NCBI GenBank assembly: GCA_963805715.1
Contig: CAWDVK010000009.1
Span: 496,001-560,000 of the forward strand
Source: CAWDVK01 sp963805715
GTDB taxonomy: Bacteria; Actinomycetota; Actinomycetes; Streptosporangiales; Streptosporangiaceae
Direction of reading: 5' to 3'
DNA length: 64,000 bases
Shown here: positions 25,180 to 32,254 of the stretch, piece by piece
Numbering within the stretch: position 1 is the stretch's first letter
Layout: every line of letters begins with the position of its first letter
Notes under the pieces: generated by a model
Databases searched by the model: none
What the model was told of the DNA's origin: nothing
The model's input: only the letters and a program-made list of their open reading frames with translations
Program-made: the position numbers and the translations under genes

Positions 25180-26982
25180 GTGATGGGTGGCAAACCAGTG
25201 CCAGCGCGGCAACGAATTAGCAGTGTGACTTCTATCGAGCGGACGAGGATCCCGGCCTGGCGCGGGGTGGTCGCCGGGCTGCTGGCCGGCTGCGCAGCCG
25301 TCGGCATCGGCCAGCTAGTCGCGGGATTCATCGCCGCAGATAGCTCGCCCGTCGTGGCCGTCGGCGAGATGTCGATCGACCTCACGCCGCCAGCCGTGAA
25401 GAATTTCGCCATCCGCGCATTCGGCTCGCATGACAAGTTCGTGCTGCTCTGCGGCATCGCAGTGGTCCTGGCGGTGTGCGCGGCGGTCATCGGCGTGCTG
25501 GCCCTGCGCAAGCTCTGGTACGGCATGGCCGGACTCGGCGCCTTCGCGGTGGTCGGACTGCTCGCCGCGGCCACCCGCCCCGATTCCGGCGCCAGCTACC
25601 TGGTGCCAACCCTGGCGGGCACGGCCGCGGCGGCGTGGGCGCTCGCGCGCATGGTTCGTGCCGCTGGTCCGGCGCCGATGGCCTCGCCAGGCCGCGCGGC
25701 CTCAGCCAGCGCGCCCTCACCGGGCGAGCATCCCGGCAGCGCGCCGCCGGCCGGGGCAAGGCCGGGCGGCACCGCGCCCGCAGGCCGGGCACCGGGCGAC
25801 CGGGCACCGGGCGACTGGACACCAGGCGACTGGACACCGGGCGGCCCAGTGGGAGGCGGCACGGCAGGAGGAGGATCAGCGGGAGGCGGCCCGGCTGGCC
25901 GGGTGGCGGGTGGTCCGGACCGGCGGAAGTTCCTGGTCACCGGCACCGTCACCGCGGGAGTTGCGCTGGTCGGCTTCGCCGGCGGCAAGCTCCTCGCTGA
26001 CACCAAGAGCGTCAATGCGGCCCGCGAGGCCATCAGGCTGCCGCGCCCGGCGGTCACGGCCCCGCCGCTTCCGGCCGGAGCTGACCTCAAGATCCCGGGC
26101 CTGAGCCCGTTCATCACGCCGAACAACAGCTTCTACCGGGTGGACACGGCGATCGTCGTGCCTGAGGTAGCGCCGGCCAGCTGGCAGCTGCGCATCCACG
26201 GCATGGTGGCGCGGGAGATCACGCTGACCTACCAGGACCTGATCCGGCGGCCGCTGATCGAGGATTACATCACGCTCTGCTGCGTCTCCAACCCGGTGGC
26301 CGGCCCCTACATCGGCAACGCGCTCTGGCTGGGCGCGAGCCTGCAGAGCCTGCTGCGGGAGGCGGGCATCCGGGCCGGGGCCGATCAGCTCTTCTGCACC
26401 TCGGTCGACGGCTTTACCTCCGGCACGCCCGTGCAGACGGCGATGGATGGCCGGGACGCGATGCTCGCCGTGGCCATGAACGGCCAGGCACTGCCGACCG
26501 ACCATGGCTTCCCGGTCCGGCTGGTGGTTCCCGGCCTGTACGGCTACGTGTCCGCGTGCAAGTGGATCACCGATATCGAGGTCACGACATACGCCTCGAA
26601 CGTTGCCTACTGGGCGCAGCGCGGCTGGTCCCAGCAAGCCCCGATCAAGACCGAGTCACGCATCGACGTGCCGGGCGCGTCGGCCACGCTGAAGCCGGGC
26701 AAGCAGGCGGTCGCCGGCGTGGCCTGGGCGCAGCACAAGGGCATTGACGCGGTCGAGGTCAGGGTGGACAAGGGATCGTGGCAGCAGGCCACGCTGGCGG
26801 CGGTGCCGGACATCGACACCTGGCGGCAGTGGGTCTGGCAGTGGAACGCCACGCCGGGCACTCATGTCATCGAGGCGCGCGCCACCGACCGCACCGGCTA
26901 CACCCAGACGGCACTGCAGGAGCCGCCGGAGCCGAATGGCGCCAGCGGCTACCCGAGCGTCTCCGTTCAGGTCAGCAGCTGA
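25180..26982 (+). CDS. Membrane-bound molybdopterin-dependent oxidoreductase (sulfite-oxidase fold)
   Basis: 600 residues. Four hydrophobic segments (about 28-52, 88-108, 112-128, 145-160) precede a Pro/Gly-rich linker with repeated PGDWTPGDW units. Another hydrophobic segment (residues about 253-270) follows, then the SUOX-fold domain. The molybdenum-ligand cysteine lies in YITLCCVSNPVAGPYIGNAL, and RLVVPGLYGYVSACKWIT is the substrate-pocket segment. A Mo-co dimerisation domain closes the protein. It faces outside the cell and probably reduces or oxidises a small sulfur or oxo compound. Start is uncertain: GTG 25180, ATG 25183 and GTG 25225 all lack good ribosome sites. Divergent from sigK. 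Confidence 0.88.
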   Translation: MMGGKPVPARQRISSVTSIERTRIPAWRGVVAGLLAGCAAVGIGQLVAGFIAADSSPVVAVGEMSIDLTPPAVKNFAIRAFGSHDKFVLLCGIAVVLAVCAAVIGVLALRKLWYGMAGLGAFAVVGLLAAATRPDSGASYLVPTLAGTAAAAWALARMVRAAGPAPMASPGRAASASAPSPGEHPGSAPPAGARPGGTAPAGRAPGDRAPGDWTPGDWTPGGPVGGGTAGGGSAGGGPAGRVAGGPDRRKFLVTGTVTAGVALVGFAGGKLLADTKSVNAAREAIRLPRPAVTAPPLPAGADLKIPGLSPFITPNNSFYRVDTAIVVPEVAPASWQLRIHGMVAREITLTYQDLIRRPLIEDYITLCCVSNPVAGPYIGNALWLGASLQSLLREAGIRAGADQLFCTSVDGFTSGTPVQTAMDGRDAMLAVAMNGQALPTDHGFPVRLVVPGLYGYVSACKWITDIEVTTYASNVAYWAQRGWSQQAPIKTESRIDVPGASATLKPGKQAVAGVAWAQHKGIDAVEVRVDKGSWQQATLAAVPDIDTWRQWVWQWNATPGTHVIEARATDRTGYTQTALQEPPEPNGASGYPSVSVQVSS

Positions 26983-26983
26983 C

Positions 26984-27003
26984 GCCGGGCCGGACAGCCC
27001 GGC
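26984..27003. terminator. Terminator between convergent genes
   Basis: GCCGGGC / GCCCGGC, 7-bp stem with 6-nt loop, in the 28-bp gap between the oxidoreductase and hydrolase stop codons. Confidence 0.6.
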
Positions 27004-27010
27004 CCGGCGG

Positions 27011-27736
27011 TCACAGCAGCTGGTCGCGGGCCTGCCCGTACATGTAGGCGCCAAGCCAGCGGCCCATTTCGTCGAAGAACCTGCGCCGGTCCCTGGCGTC
27101 GGGCCCGGCCTCGGCGTCCGGCAGCCGCAGCCAGGTGACGTGCGGGCCCAGCCGGGTGTTGCCCGGGCCGCGGCGGATCCCGGCCCGGTGCCGCCCGCGG
27201 ACCTGCTCGGGTTTCTCGCCGCCACCCGACAGCACCAGCACCGGGCAGGAGATGTCCAGTCCGCGCCGGAACTGCCGGCCGAATTCTGACGCGTACAGCA
27301 GCAGCGCATCCGCCGGGACCGCGGCCCGGCGCGCGTCGCACCACAGCGCTGCCGCCTGCGCGCCAGTCCCGTGCGCGCTCACGATGACGGTGTCAATGCC
27401 GTCCACGCGGCGCAGGTGAGCGCAGGCGTCATCCAGGTCCGCGAACGTGGCTGCCATGCTCCGCGCCGGGCGCCGGCCCAGCAGGCCCGACCGCGGCGTC
27501 CAGCGCAGGCCAGCCACGTAGAAGTGAAAGCCGCGCTCGGTGTACCAGCTGACCAGGTCGGACGGCACGGGCGGGTCATTCGTCACCTGTACGTGCAGGA
27601 CGGCCCGGCGGCTGGGGCGGGCCGCGCGACGGCGGAACATCGTCACCGTCGGCCGTGTCCTGATGACCGGGTCAGACGGCAGCTCCACGGGCTCGTATCC
27701 GCTGCTGACGTCGTCACGGTCAGTAATGAGACTCAT
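27011..27736 (-). CDS. Alpha/beta-hydrolase-like protein lacking the nucleophile serine
   Basis: 241 residues with alpha/beta-hydrolase features: a first strand AVLHVQVTND, LVSWYTERGFHFYVAGLRW, a nucleophile-elbow position in TVIVSAHGTGAQAAALW, LLLYASEFG, and PVLVLSGGGEKP before a C-terminal helix. The elbow reads A-H-G-T-G where active enzymes have G-x-S-x-G, so the nucleophile serine is replaced by glycine. Either this is a non-catalytic member or another residue serves. It is preceded by the non-coding region that carries the structured RNA. Confidence 0.65.
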   Translation of the reverse strand: MSLITDRDDVSSGYEPVELPSDPVIRTRPTVTMFRRRAARPSRRAVLHVQVTNDPPVPSDLVSWYTERGFHFYVAGLRWTPRSGLLGRRPARSMAATFADLDDACAHLRRVDGIDTVIVSAHGTGAQAAALWCDARRAAVPADALLLYASEFGRQFRRGLDISCPVLVLSGGGEKPEQVRGRHRAGIRRGPGNTRLGPHVTWLRLPDAEAGPDARDRRRFFDEMGRWLGAYMYGQARDQLL

Positions 27737-28101
27737 GAACTCCCCCGTCCCCCGTCCTGCCTGTGCCCTGCCGCGACGCTGCCACCTCGCGCCCGGCCCC
27801 TCAGCTCAGGTCCGGTCCCCGGCCCATGGTCCCCTGCGCTGCATCGGCCGGCCAGACGCTGAGCTGCTGTTTCTCCCCCGATTCCGGCTGGCACCCCCGT
27901 GCCGAGCGCGGAACGTCACCGTCAGTCTCGCACTGTGACCGAGCTGGCGCCCGCCAAACACGCGGTTCCCCGGCGATCAGCCGACCGGCTTTCGCCGAGC
28001 CCGATCTCGCCCGCTTCATCACGACATTCATGACCAACGTGATCCGGCGTGGTTTGCCGGCCAGCGGCCAGGGAACACCCCGGCTCAGCGAGCGCGCGCA
28101 G
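27737..28101. other. Intergenic region with no convincing gene
   Basis: No ORF here shows coding character. The tandem hairpins that end the minus-strand RNA lie at its right edge. The promoter of the hydrolase gene is probably near 27740-27790. Confidence 0.5.
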
Positions 28102-28125
28102 GCCGTCTGGCCAGTGCCAGACGGC
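28102..28125. terminator. Second tandem terminator hairpin
   Basis: GCCGTCTGG / CCAGACGGC, perfect 9-bp stem with a 6-nt loop, 2 bp beyond the first hairpin. Two adjacent stems indicate that strong termination is needed. Confidence 0.8.
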
Positions 28126-28127
28126 GA

Positions 28128-28162
28128 CGAGGCCCCTCCATGTATGAGATGGAGGGGCCTCG
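28128..28162. terminator. Perfect 14-bp terminator hairpin
   Basis: CGAGGCCCCTCCAT / ATGGAGGGGCCTCG with a 7-nt loop. It closes the 3' side of the candidate RNA on the minus strand. Confidence 0.85.
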
Positions 28163-28498
28163 CCTGGCCCTGTGGCCCTGGCTGCCGATTACTCGGTTAC
28201 CGTGTGCCACACGACCCCCACCGGTGTCAGGCCTCCGCTGCGAATTCCGGTCGCCCGGTCGTCTTAGCGGTCCCGGGGTTTCCCCCGGGGCGAAGCCCGT
28301 CTTCAGTGGTGAGAGCAGTTCTACTGCCAACCAGACGCCGGGCACAAGGGCTTCGCGCGGGTATTCCAAGATTCTTTTTTCATCCACAGGACATCTGCCG
28401 TTTATCCCCCGTGCGCTGCAGCTTTCCACCGGCGCATCCACAGCCGGTCCACAGCCTCGCTCGCCGCGTGCCCCCTGCGCGGGCGGCAGGGCCCGAGC

Positions 28499-28801
28499 CT
28501 ACGGAAGGGGCCGGGGGAGCGCCGGCCGCGTGCCCTTCGGCACGTAGTCGAAGAATCGTTCCGTCATGCCGCCGGCCGTCCACTCGGCGCGAAGGCGGGT
28601 CCGCCGCTCAGCCCGCCGCAGTGCCGACAGCAGGGACCGGTTGAGGTCCCGCGCGGCCGGGCCGGTCATCGCGGCCTCCACGTGAAAGCCGTCCGCGGTC
28701 TCGGTGATGCTCCCGGCGACGAGCTGCCGCAGCAGTGGCCCGATGGCGGCAGGGTCAGCCGTGCTGACGTCGGCGGTCAGCTGGAACTGCTGCTCAGCCA
28801 T
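28499..28801 (-). CDS. Small conserved-looking protein of unknown function
   Basis: 100 residues from ATG 28801 (GAGG six bases upstream); a longer start at 28819 is possible. The sequence has an N-terminal strand FQLTADVST, an Ala/Leu-rich helix, FHVEAAMTGPAARDLNRSLL, a basic helix with many Arg, and RFFDYVPKGTRPA. No motif is recognised. It sits upstream of the RNA gene on the same strand and might be co-expressed with it. Confidence 0.6.
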   Translation of the reverse strand: MAEQQFQLTADVSTADPAAIGPLLRQLVAGSITETADGFHVEAAMTGPAARDLNRSLLSALRRAERRTRLRAEWTAGGMTERFFDYVPKGTRPALPRPLP

Positions 28802-28859
28802 GGCCTCGTCCTCGCTCATGTCGCCCGGGCTGGCCGCCTATGGCGGTCAGCTATGGCGG

Positions 28860-29426
28860 TCAGCTGCTGCGGACCTGCCACTCGCGGTCGAGAATGGCAT
28901 AGACAAGATCATCGGTCCACTCCCCCTTCGCCCACGTGCTCTCCCGCAGGTGGCCCTCGCACCGCATGCCGAGCTTGGCCAGGACACGCGCGGACGCAGC
29001 GTTCCGTGCGTCGCAGAACGCCATCACCCGGTGCTTGCCCCGCGCGCCGAACAGGTAGCCGAGCAGCGCGTCCGCCGCCTCGGTGGCGTACCCCCGGCCC
29101 TGGTACCCGGGTGCCACGGTGAACCCGATCTCGGCCTGCCTCTCATCGGTCTCGTCCGGCCGCACCGCGCAATCGCCGATCAGCTCACCGGTCGAGCGCA
29201 GCATGACGGCGAACTGGAACCATTCGCCCGGCGTGTCAGGCTGGTCCGTCGTCATCTGCCGGATGAGCCGCTTGGCCTCCCCGGCCGGGAAGGGCGCGTC
29301 CCAGCCCTGGAACCTGGCCACCTGCGGGGATGAGCGGTAGGCCAGGAAGGCATCGAGATCGTCCAGCCGGAAGCGGCGCAGCACGACTCGCTCCGCCATC
29401 AGGTCGGTGAAATTCTCGTCCGGCAT
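28860..29426 (-). CDS. GNAT-family N-acetyltransferase, RimJ/RimL type
   Basis: 188 residues. TDLMAERVVLRRFRLDDLDA at the start, GDCAVRPDETDERQAEIGFT, then the acetyl-CoA motif VAPGYQGRGYATEAADALL (residues 112-130), and NAASARVLAKLGMRCEGHLR are all classic RimJ/RimL-like signatures. It transfers acetyl from acetyl-CoA to an N-terminal or small-molecule amine; the substrate is unknown. ATG 29426 follows CGGGAGAGCC. Confidence 0.92.
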   Translation of the reverse strand: MPDENFTDLMAERVVLRRFRLDDLDAFLAYRSSPQVARFQGWDAPFPAGEAKRLIRQMTTDQPDTPGEWFQFAVMLRSTGELIGDCAVRPDETDERQAEIGFTVAPGYQGRGYATEAADALLGYLFGARGKHRVMAFCDARNAASARVLAKLGMRCEGHLRESTWAKGEWTDDLVYAILDREWQVRSS

Positions 29427-29512
29427 GGCTCTCCCGCCTGCATCACGCCCGCGCTGCCGTGCGAGCAGGCCGGCCGCAGCTCATCGCGGAAGCGGCTCAT
29501 CGCGGCAACGAT

Positions 29513-29860
29513 TCAGAGCAGCGCCAGGGTCGCGGTCACCGCGTCGATCCGGGCCACCTCAGCTGGCCCGATCGCGCAGCAGGTCAGCGTGCCCGGTGCG
29601 ACCTGAGTACGGCCAGCGTCGCAGATGACCTCTACCGGCAGCCCGCTGGCCCTGGCCGTCCGGGCGATCTCCTGCAGCTGCTCGCCGCTGACGGCCCGCA
29701 GCACGACCTTCGGCTGGCCCTCGCCCAGCCAGGCGCCGAAATCCTGGCTGGTGCTGCTCGCCAGCACTGCCGCGACCGCGGCGTGCGCAACCTGCGCGGC
29801 GATCTTCCCGCGGCCCATGCCGAGGTCGGTCCTGACGACCAGCGCCAGCTTCACCGCCAT
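29513..29860 (-). CDS. Archaeal/eukaryotic-type peptidyl-tRNA hydrolase (Pth2)
   Basis: 115 residues starting KLALVVRTDLGMGRGKIAAQ then VAHAAVAAVL, the conserved N-terminal block of Pth2 with its catalytic lysine region, followed by QPKVVLRAVSGEQL and DAGRTQVAPGTLTCCAIGPA, also canonical. Pth2 releases peptides from tRNA dropped by ribosomes. It is common in Actinobacteria alongside the bacterial Pth. It is divergent from the serine-rich protein gene. Confidence 0.92.
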   Translation of the reverse strand: MAVKLALVVRTDLGMGRGKIAAQVAHAAVAAVLASSTSQDFGAWLGEGQPKVVLRAVSGEQLQEIARTARASGLPVEVICDAGRTQVAPGTLTCCAIGPAEVARIDAVTATLALL

Positions 29861-30003
29861 GCGCCTAACCTACGCGCGTGCTCGCGCCGCGGCCGGCAGC
29901 TCGCCGGTGGCTGTTCTGCGCGGTCCTGCAGCCGGGTCAGAGGGCATTGAGAGGCTCACCGGGCAGCCTGAAGGTCATGGACTCCGCGAGGAAGGCAGAA
30001 ACG

Positions 30004-30387
30004 ATGGACAGCCGGGATCGCACCATCCGCAGCGCCATTGCCGCCCGGGACCGCAACCGGCGCAGGCTGCGCGCGGTCACCGCGACGATCGGCCTGGCCA
30101 GTATCGTCGCCGGCGGAGCCGTCGCTGCCGAGCTGCCCGGCTCGACCCACGCTCAGGCCAGCTCCAGTACCTCCCGCAGTTCCGTCAGGTCCGGCACGTC
30201 CGGCTCCAGCGGCGCGTCAGGCACCTCGCCGAAGGCCGCGGCCAGCAAGAGCACGGCGTCCGGCAGCTCGAGCGCCAACTCAGGCACGGGGACCAGCAGT
30301 TCGGGCAGCAGCAGCTCCGGCCTGAGCCAGTCATCGGCGCCGTCCTCGACCTCCGGCTCGGGCCAGGTCACCTCCGGCGGCTCCTGA
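30004..30387 (+). CDS. Serine-rich secreted or membrane-anchored small protein
   Basis: 127 residues. ATG 30004 was chosen for its ribosome site (GGAAGG, 8-bp spacing); the frame is open further upstream. A basic N-terminus (RNRRRLRAVTATIG) and one hydrophobic segment (about 24-42) are followed by about 80 residues that are more than half Ser, with Gly and Thr. It is probably exposed outside the membrane. Similar Ser/Gly-rich proteins often accompany FMN-binding and ferric-reductase-like genes, and one lies 1 kb downstream. Function unknown. Confidence 0.65.
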   Translation: MDSRDRTIRSAIAARDRNRRRLRAVTATIGLASIVAGGAVAAELPGSTHAQASSSTSRSSVRSGTSGSSGASGTSPKAAASKSTASGSSSANSGTGTSSSGSSSSGLSQSSAPSSTSGSGQVTSGGS

Positions 30388-30584
30388 CAGCAAGCCGCGC
30401 GGGCGGGCAGCAGCGTGGATGCGTATCTGCCGCGGAAACAGCGACCGCAGCCACGCTCCGATGTCGTTAGCCCGGTCGCACCAGGGCGGCCGGGCAGCAG
30501 CGGCAGGCACGCTCCGATGTCGCTGGCCATCCGCCGCCGCGGACTAGCAGCAGCGCCGCAGCGCCGCAGCGCCGGGCACCGCAG

Positions 30585-30616
30585 CACAACGGCACAACGG
30601 CACAACGGCACAACGG
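30585..30616. repeat. 8-bp tandem repeat, four copies
   Basis: CACAACGG four times without change, just upstream of the HAD phosphatase gene, next to a shorter CAGCGCCG run. The unit is not a multiple of three and the block is non-coding. It may be prone to slippage. Confidence 0.9.
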
Positions 30617-30649
30617 AGCGGCGGCGAGCGGCAATGCTAGCCTCGGGCC

Positions 30650-31267
30650 GTGCCGAGCCCCGACATTGACGCCGTCGTCTTCGATCTCGGCGGCGTGCTG
30701 ATCGACTGGAATCCGCGCTACCTGTACCGGAAGCTGTTCGCTGATCCTGCCGAGATGGAAGCGTTCCTGGCCGGCGTCTGCACGGCGGACTGGCATCGCG
30801 CGAATGATCTCGGTGCCGACGTCCGCGAGTCCTGCCGCCGGCTCGCCAGCCAGCACCGGGACTACCAGCACATGATCACGGCCTGGGCCGAGCGCAGCGA
30901 GGAAATGGTCGCCGGGCCGCTGGAGGACACCGTCCAGGTACTGGCGGACCTGACCGCCGGAGGCACGCGGTGCCTGGCGCTCAGCAACATGGAGGCCGAG
31001 ACCTTCCCGCTCCGGCTGGCGCGCTACCCGTTCATGAAGCTGTTCGACGGCTACGTCATCTCCGGCATCGAGCGCGTGGCCAAGCCGGACCACCGGATCT
31101 TCGAGATCCTGATGCACCGCTACGGCCTGCGTCCGGAGGCGACGTTCTTCGTGGACGACTCCGCCGCCAACGTGCAGGCCGCGCGCGAGCTCGGCATCAT
31201 CGCCGAGCCCTTTACCTCGGCTGCCCGGCTGCGGCAGGACCTTCTCGCTCTCGGCCTGCTGCGCTAG
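30650..31267 (+). CDS. HAD-superfamily phosphatase (subfamily IA)
   Basis: 205 residues. Motif I is VVFDLGGVLIDW (the first Asp is the nucleophile; the usual second Asp is replaced by Gly in this subgroup), motif II CLALSNMEAE, motif III Lys in ERVAKPDHRIFEILM, motif IV FFVDDSAANVQAARELG. Resembles YihX-like sugar-phosphate phosphatases. GTG 30650 lacks a ribosome site. ATGCTAGCCT lies about 10 bp upstream as a -10-like element, so it is probably leaderless. Confidence 0.9.
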   Translation: MPSPDIDAVVFDLGGVLIDWNPRYLYRKLFADPAEMEAFLAGVCTADWHRANDLGADVRESCRRLASQHRDYQHMITAWAERSEEMVAGPLEDTVQVLADLTAGGTRCLALSNMEAETFPLRLARYPFMKLFDGYVISGIERVAKPDHRIFEILMHRYGLRPEATFFVDDSAANVQAARELGIIAEPFTSAARLRQDLLALGLLR

Positions 31268-31444
31268 CCCGCACCGGCGCGCGCTGGCCGCCGGCCGCCC
31301 GCGAGCGATCCAGCTGGTCGCGCCCGCCGTTTCAGAGCCGGCGCAGAGCAAGCCCAGATCCCCGGCTGCGGAACGCCCGGCATTGTCAATGGGGCGGGCA
31401 CCCGCCCGCACGCCACCAGCAGGATCATTCGAGCGGAGCAGAAG

Positions 31445-32254
31445 ATGAACGGGATCGCCTCGGGCACGGCGCTCTGGTACACCAGCCGGGCCACCGGCGT
31501 CGTCGCGCTCGGGCTGCTGACGCTCGTTATGGTGCTCGGCATCGTGGTGAACCGCCAGGGCCGGCTGCCCGGCCTGCCCCGGTTCGGCGCCACCAGCCTG
31601 CACCGCAGCGTCTCGCTGCTGGCCGTGGCGTTCGTCGGCCTGCATGTCGCGACCGCGATAGCCGATCCTTATGTCAGCATCGGGCTGGCCGCCGCGATCG
31701 TGCCGTTCGCGTCGCACTATGAGCCGTTCTGGCTGGGGCTGGGGGCGGTGGCGCTCGACCTGATGGCCGCCCTGATCATCACCAGCCTGCTGCGCGGCCG
31801 GATCGGGCGGCGGACCTGGCGCGCCGTGCACTGGGCCGCCTACGCCACCTGGCCGGTCGCGTTCGCGCACAGCATCGGCGCCAGCACCGACATGCAGAGC
31901 GGCCCCCTGCTGGATGCCGGGATCGGCTGCGCCGCGGCCGTCGCCGCGGCACTTGCCTGGCGGATCGCCAGCTCGCGGCTGGCCCCGGCCGGGGCGCACC
32001 GGGCCGCGCGCATCCTGGCCAGCGCCGAATCCCGGACCAGCTCCGGCCAGCGCAGCCCGGTCACGCATGGCTCAGGCCAGCACGGCTCAGGCCAGCACGG
32101 CTCAGGCCAGCACGGCTCAGGCCAGCACGGCTCAGGCCAGCACGGCTCAGGCCAGCACGGCTCAGGCCAGCACGGGCCCGGCCGGCGCACCGCAGCACCG
32201 GGCACTCCCCGTCCCGACCGTGCACACCAGCGCATAACGGCAGGTAACCGATGA
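31445..32254 (+). CDS. Ferric-reductase-like/cytochrome b-type transmembrane protein
   Basis: 269 residues. About six transmembrane segments, with histidines placed to bind heme: LHRSVSLLAVAFVGLHVATA (residues 58-77) and AVHWAAYATWPVAFAHSIG (128-146). The C-terminal 80 residues are hydrophilic, with GSGQH repeated seven times. It should carry electrons across the membrane in partnership with the NuoF-like protein whose ATG overlaps its stop (ATGA) and the ferredoxin that follows. Electron acceptor unknown. Confidence 0.82.
   Translation: MNGIASGTALWYTSRATGVVALGLLTLVMVLGIVVNRQGRLPGLPRFGATSLHRSVSLLAVAFVGLHVATAIADPYVSIGLAAAIVPFASHYEPFWLGLGAVALDLMAALIITSLLRGRIGRRTWRAVHWAAYATWPVAFAHSIGASTDMQSGPLLDAGIGCAAAVAAALAWRIASSRLAPAGAHRAARILASAESRTSSGQRSPVTHGSGQHGSGQHGSGQHGSGQHGSGQHGSGQHGSGQHGPGRRTAAPGTPRPDRAHQRITAGNR
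32069..32173 (+). repeat. 15-bp perfect tandem repeat, seven copies, coding for GSGQH
   Basis: GGCTCAGGCCAGCAC seven times with no mismatch, in frame, in the C-terminal tail of the ferric-reductase-like protein. Perfect identity shows recent expansion. Histidine spacing every five residues could bind metal. Confidence 0.95.

Larger units (their letters stand above)
28102..28360 (-). ncRNA. Candidate structured non-coding RNA, about 250 nt
   Basis: Minus-strand transcript with no plausible ORF and dense self-complementarity. A 9-bp outer stem GCGAAGCCC (28356-28348) pairs with GGGCTTCGC (28298-28290) and encloses stacked helices (GTC/GAC, TGGT/ACCA, GCAGT-AGA-ACTGC). Then come CCCGGGG-GAAA-CCCCGGG, CCGCT...AGCGG enclosing CCGG-GCGA-CCGG, CGTGT-GGC-ACACG and CCGA-GTAA-TCGG. 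Three loops are GNRA tetraloops. The 3' end has two perfect hairpins in tandem (28162-28128 and 28125-28102). TGTGGA (28388-28383) and GAATAC (28366-28361), 16 bp apart, could be its promoter. I could not assign an Rfam family. A 6S/Ms1-type regulator of RNA polymerase is one possibility, unproven. Confidence 0.6.

Noticed and set aside
28102..28360. Assignment of the structured RNA to tmRNA, SRP RNA or a cobalamin or c-di-AMP riboswitch
   Set aside because: None of the conserved cores I know for these families could be found.
28379..28460. DnaA-box-like TCATCCACAGG and GTCCACAGC words, possible replication origin
   Set aside because: Only three loose matches and no dnaA/dnaN neighbours; more likely part of the RNA promoter region.
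27763..28644. 293-codon plus-strand ORF across the RNA region
   Set aside because: Amino-acid content is typical of a GC-driven shadow frame, and it crosses two perfect terminator hairpins.
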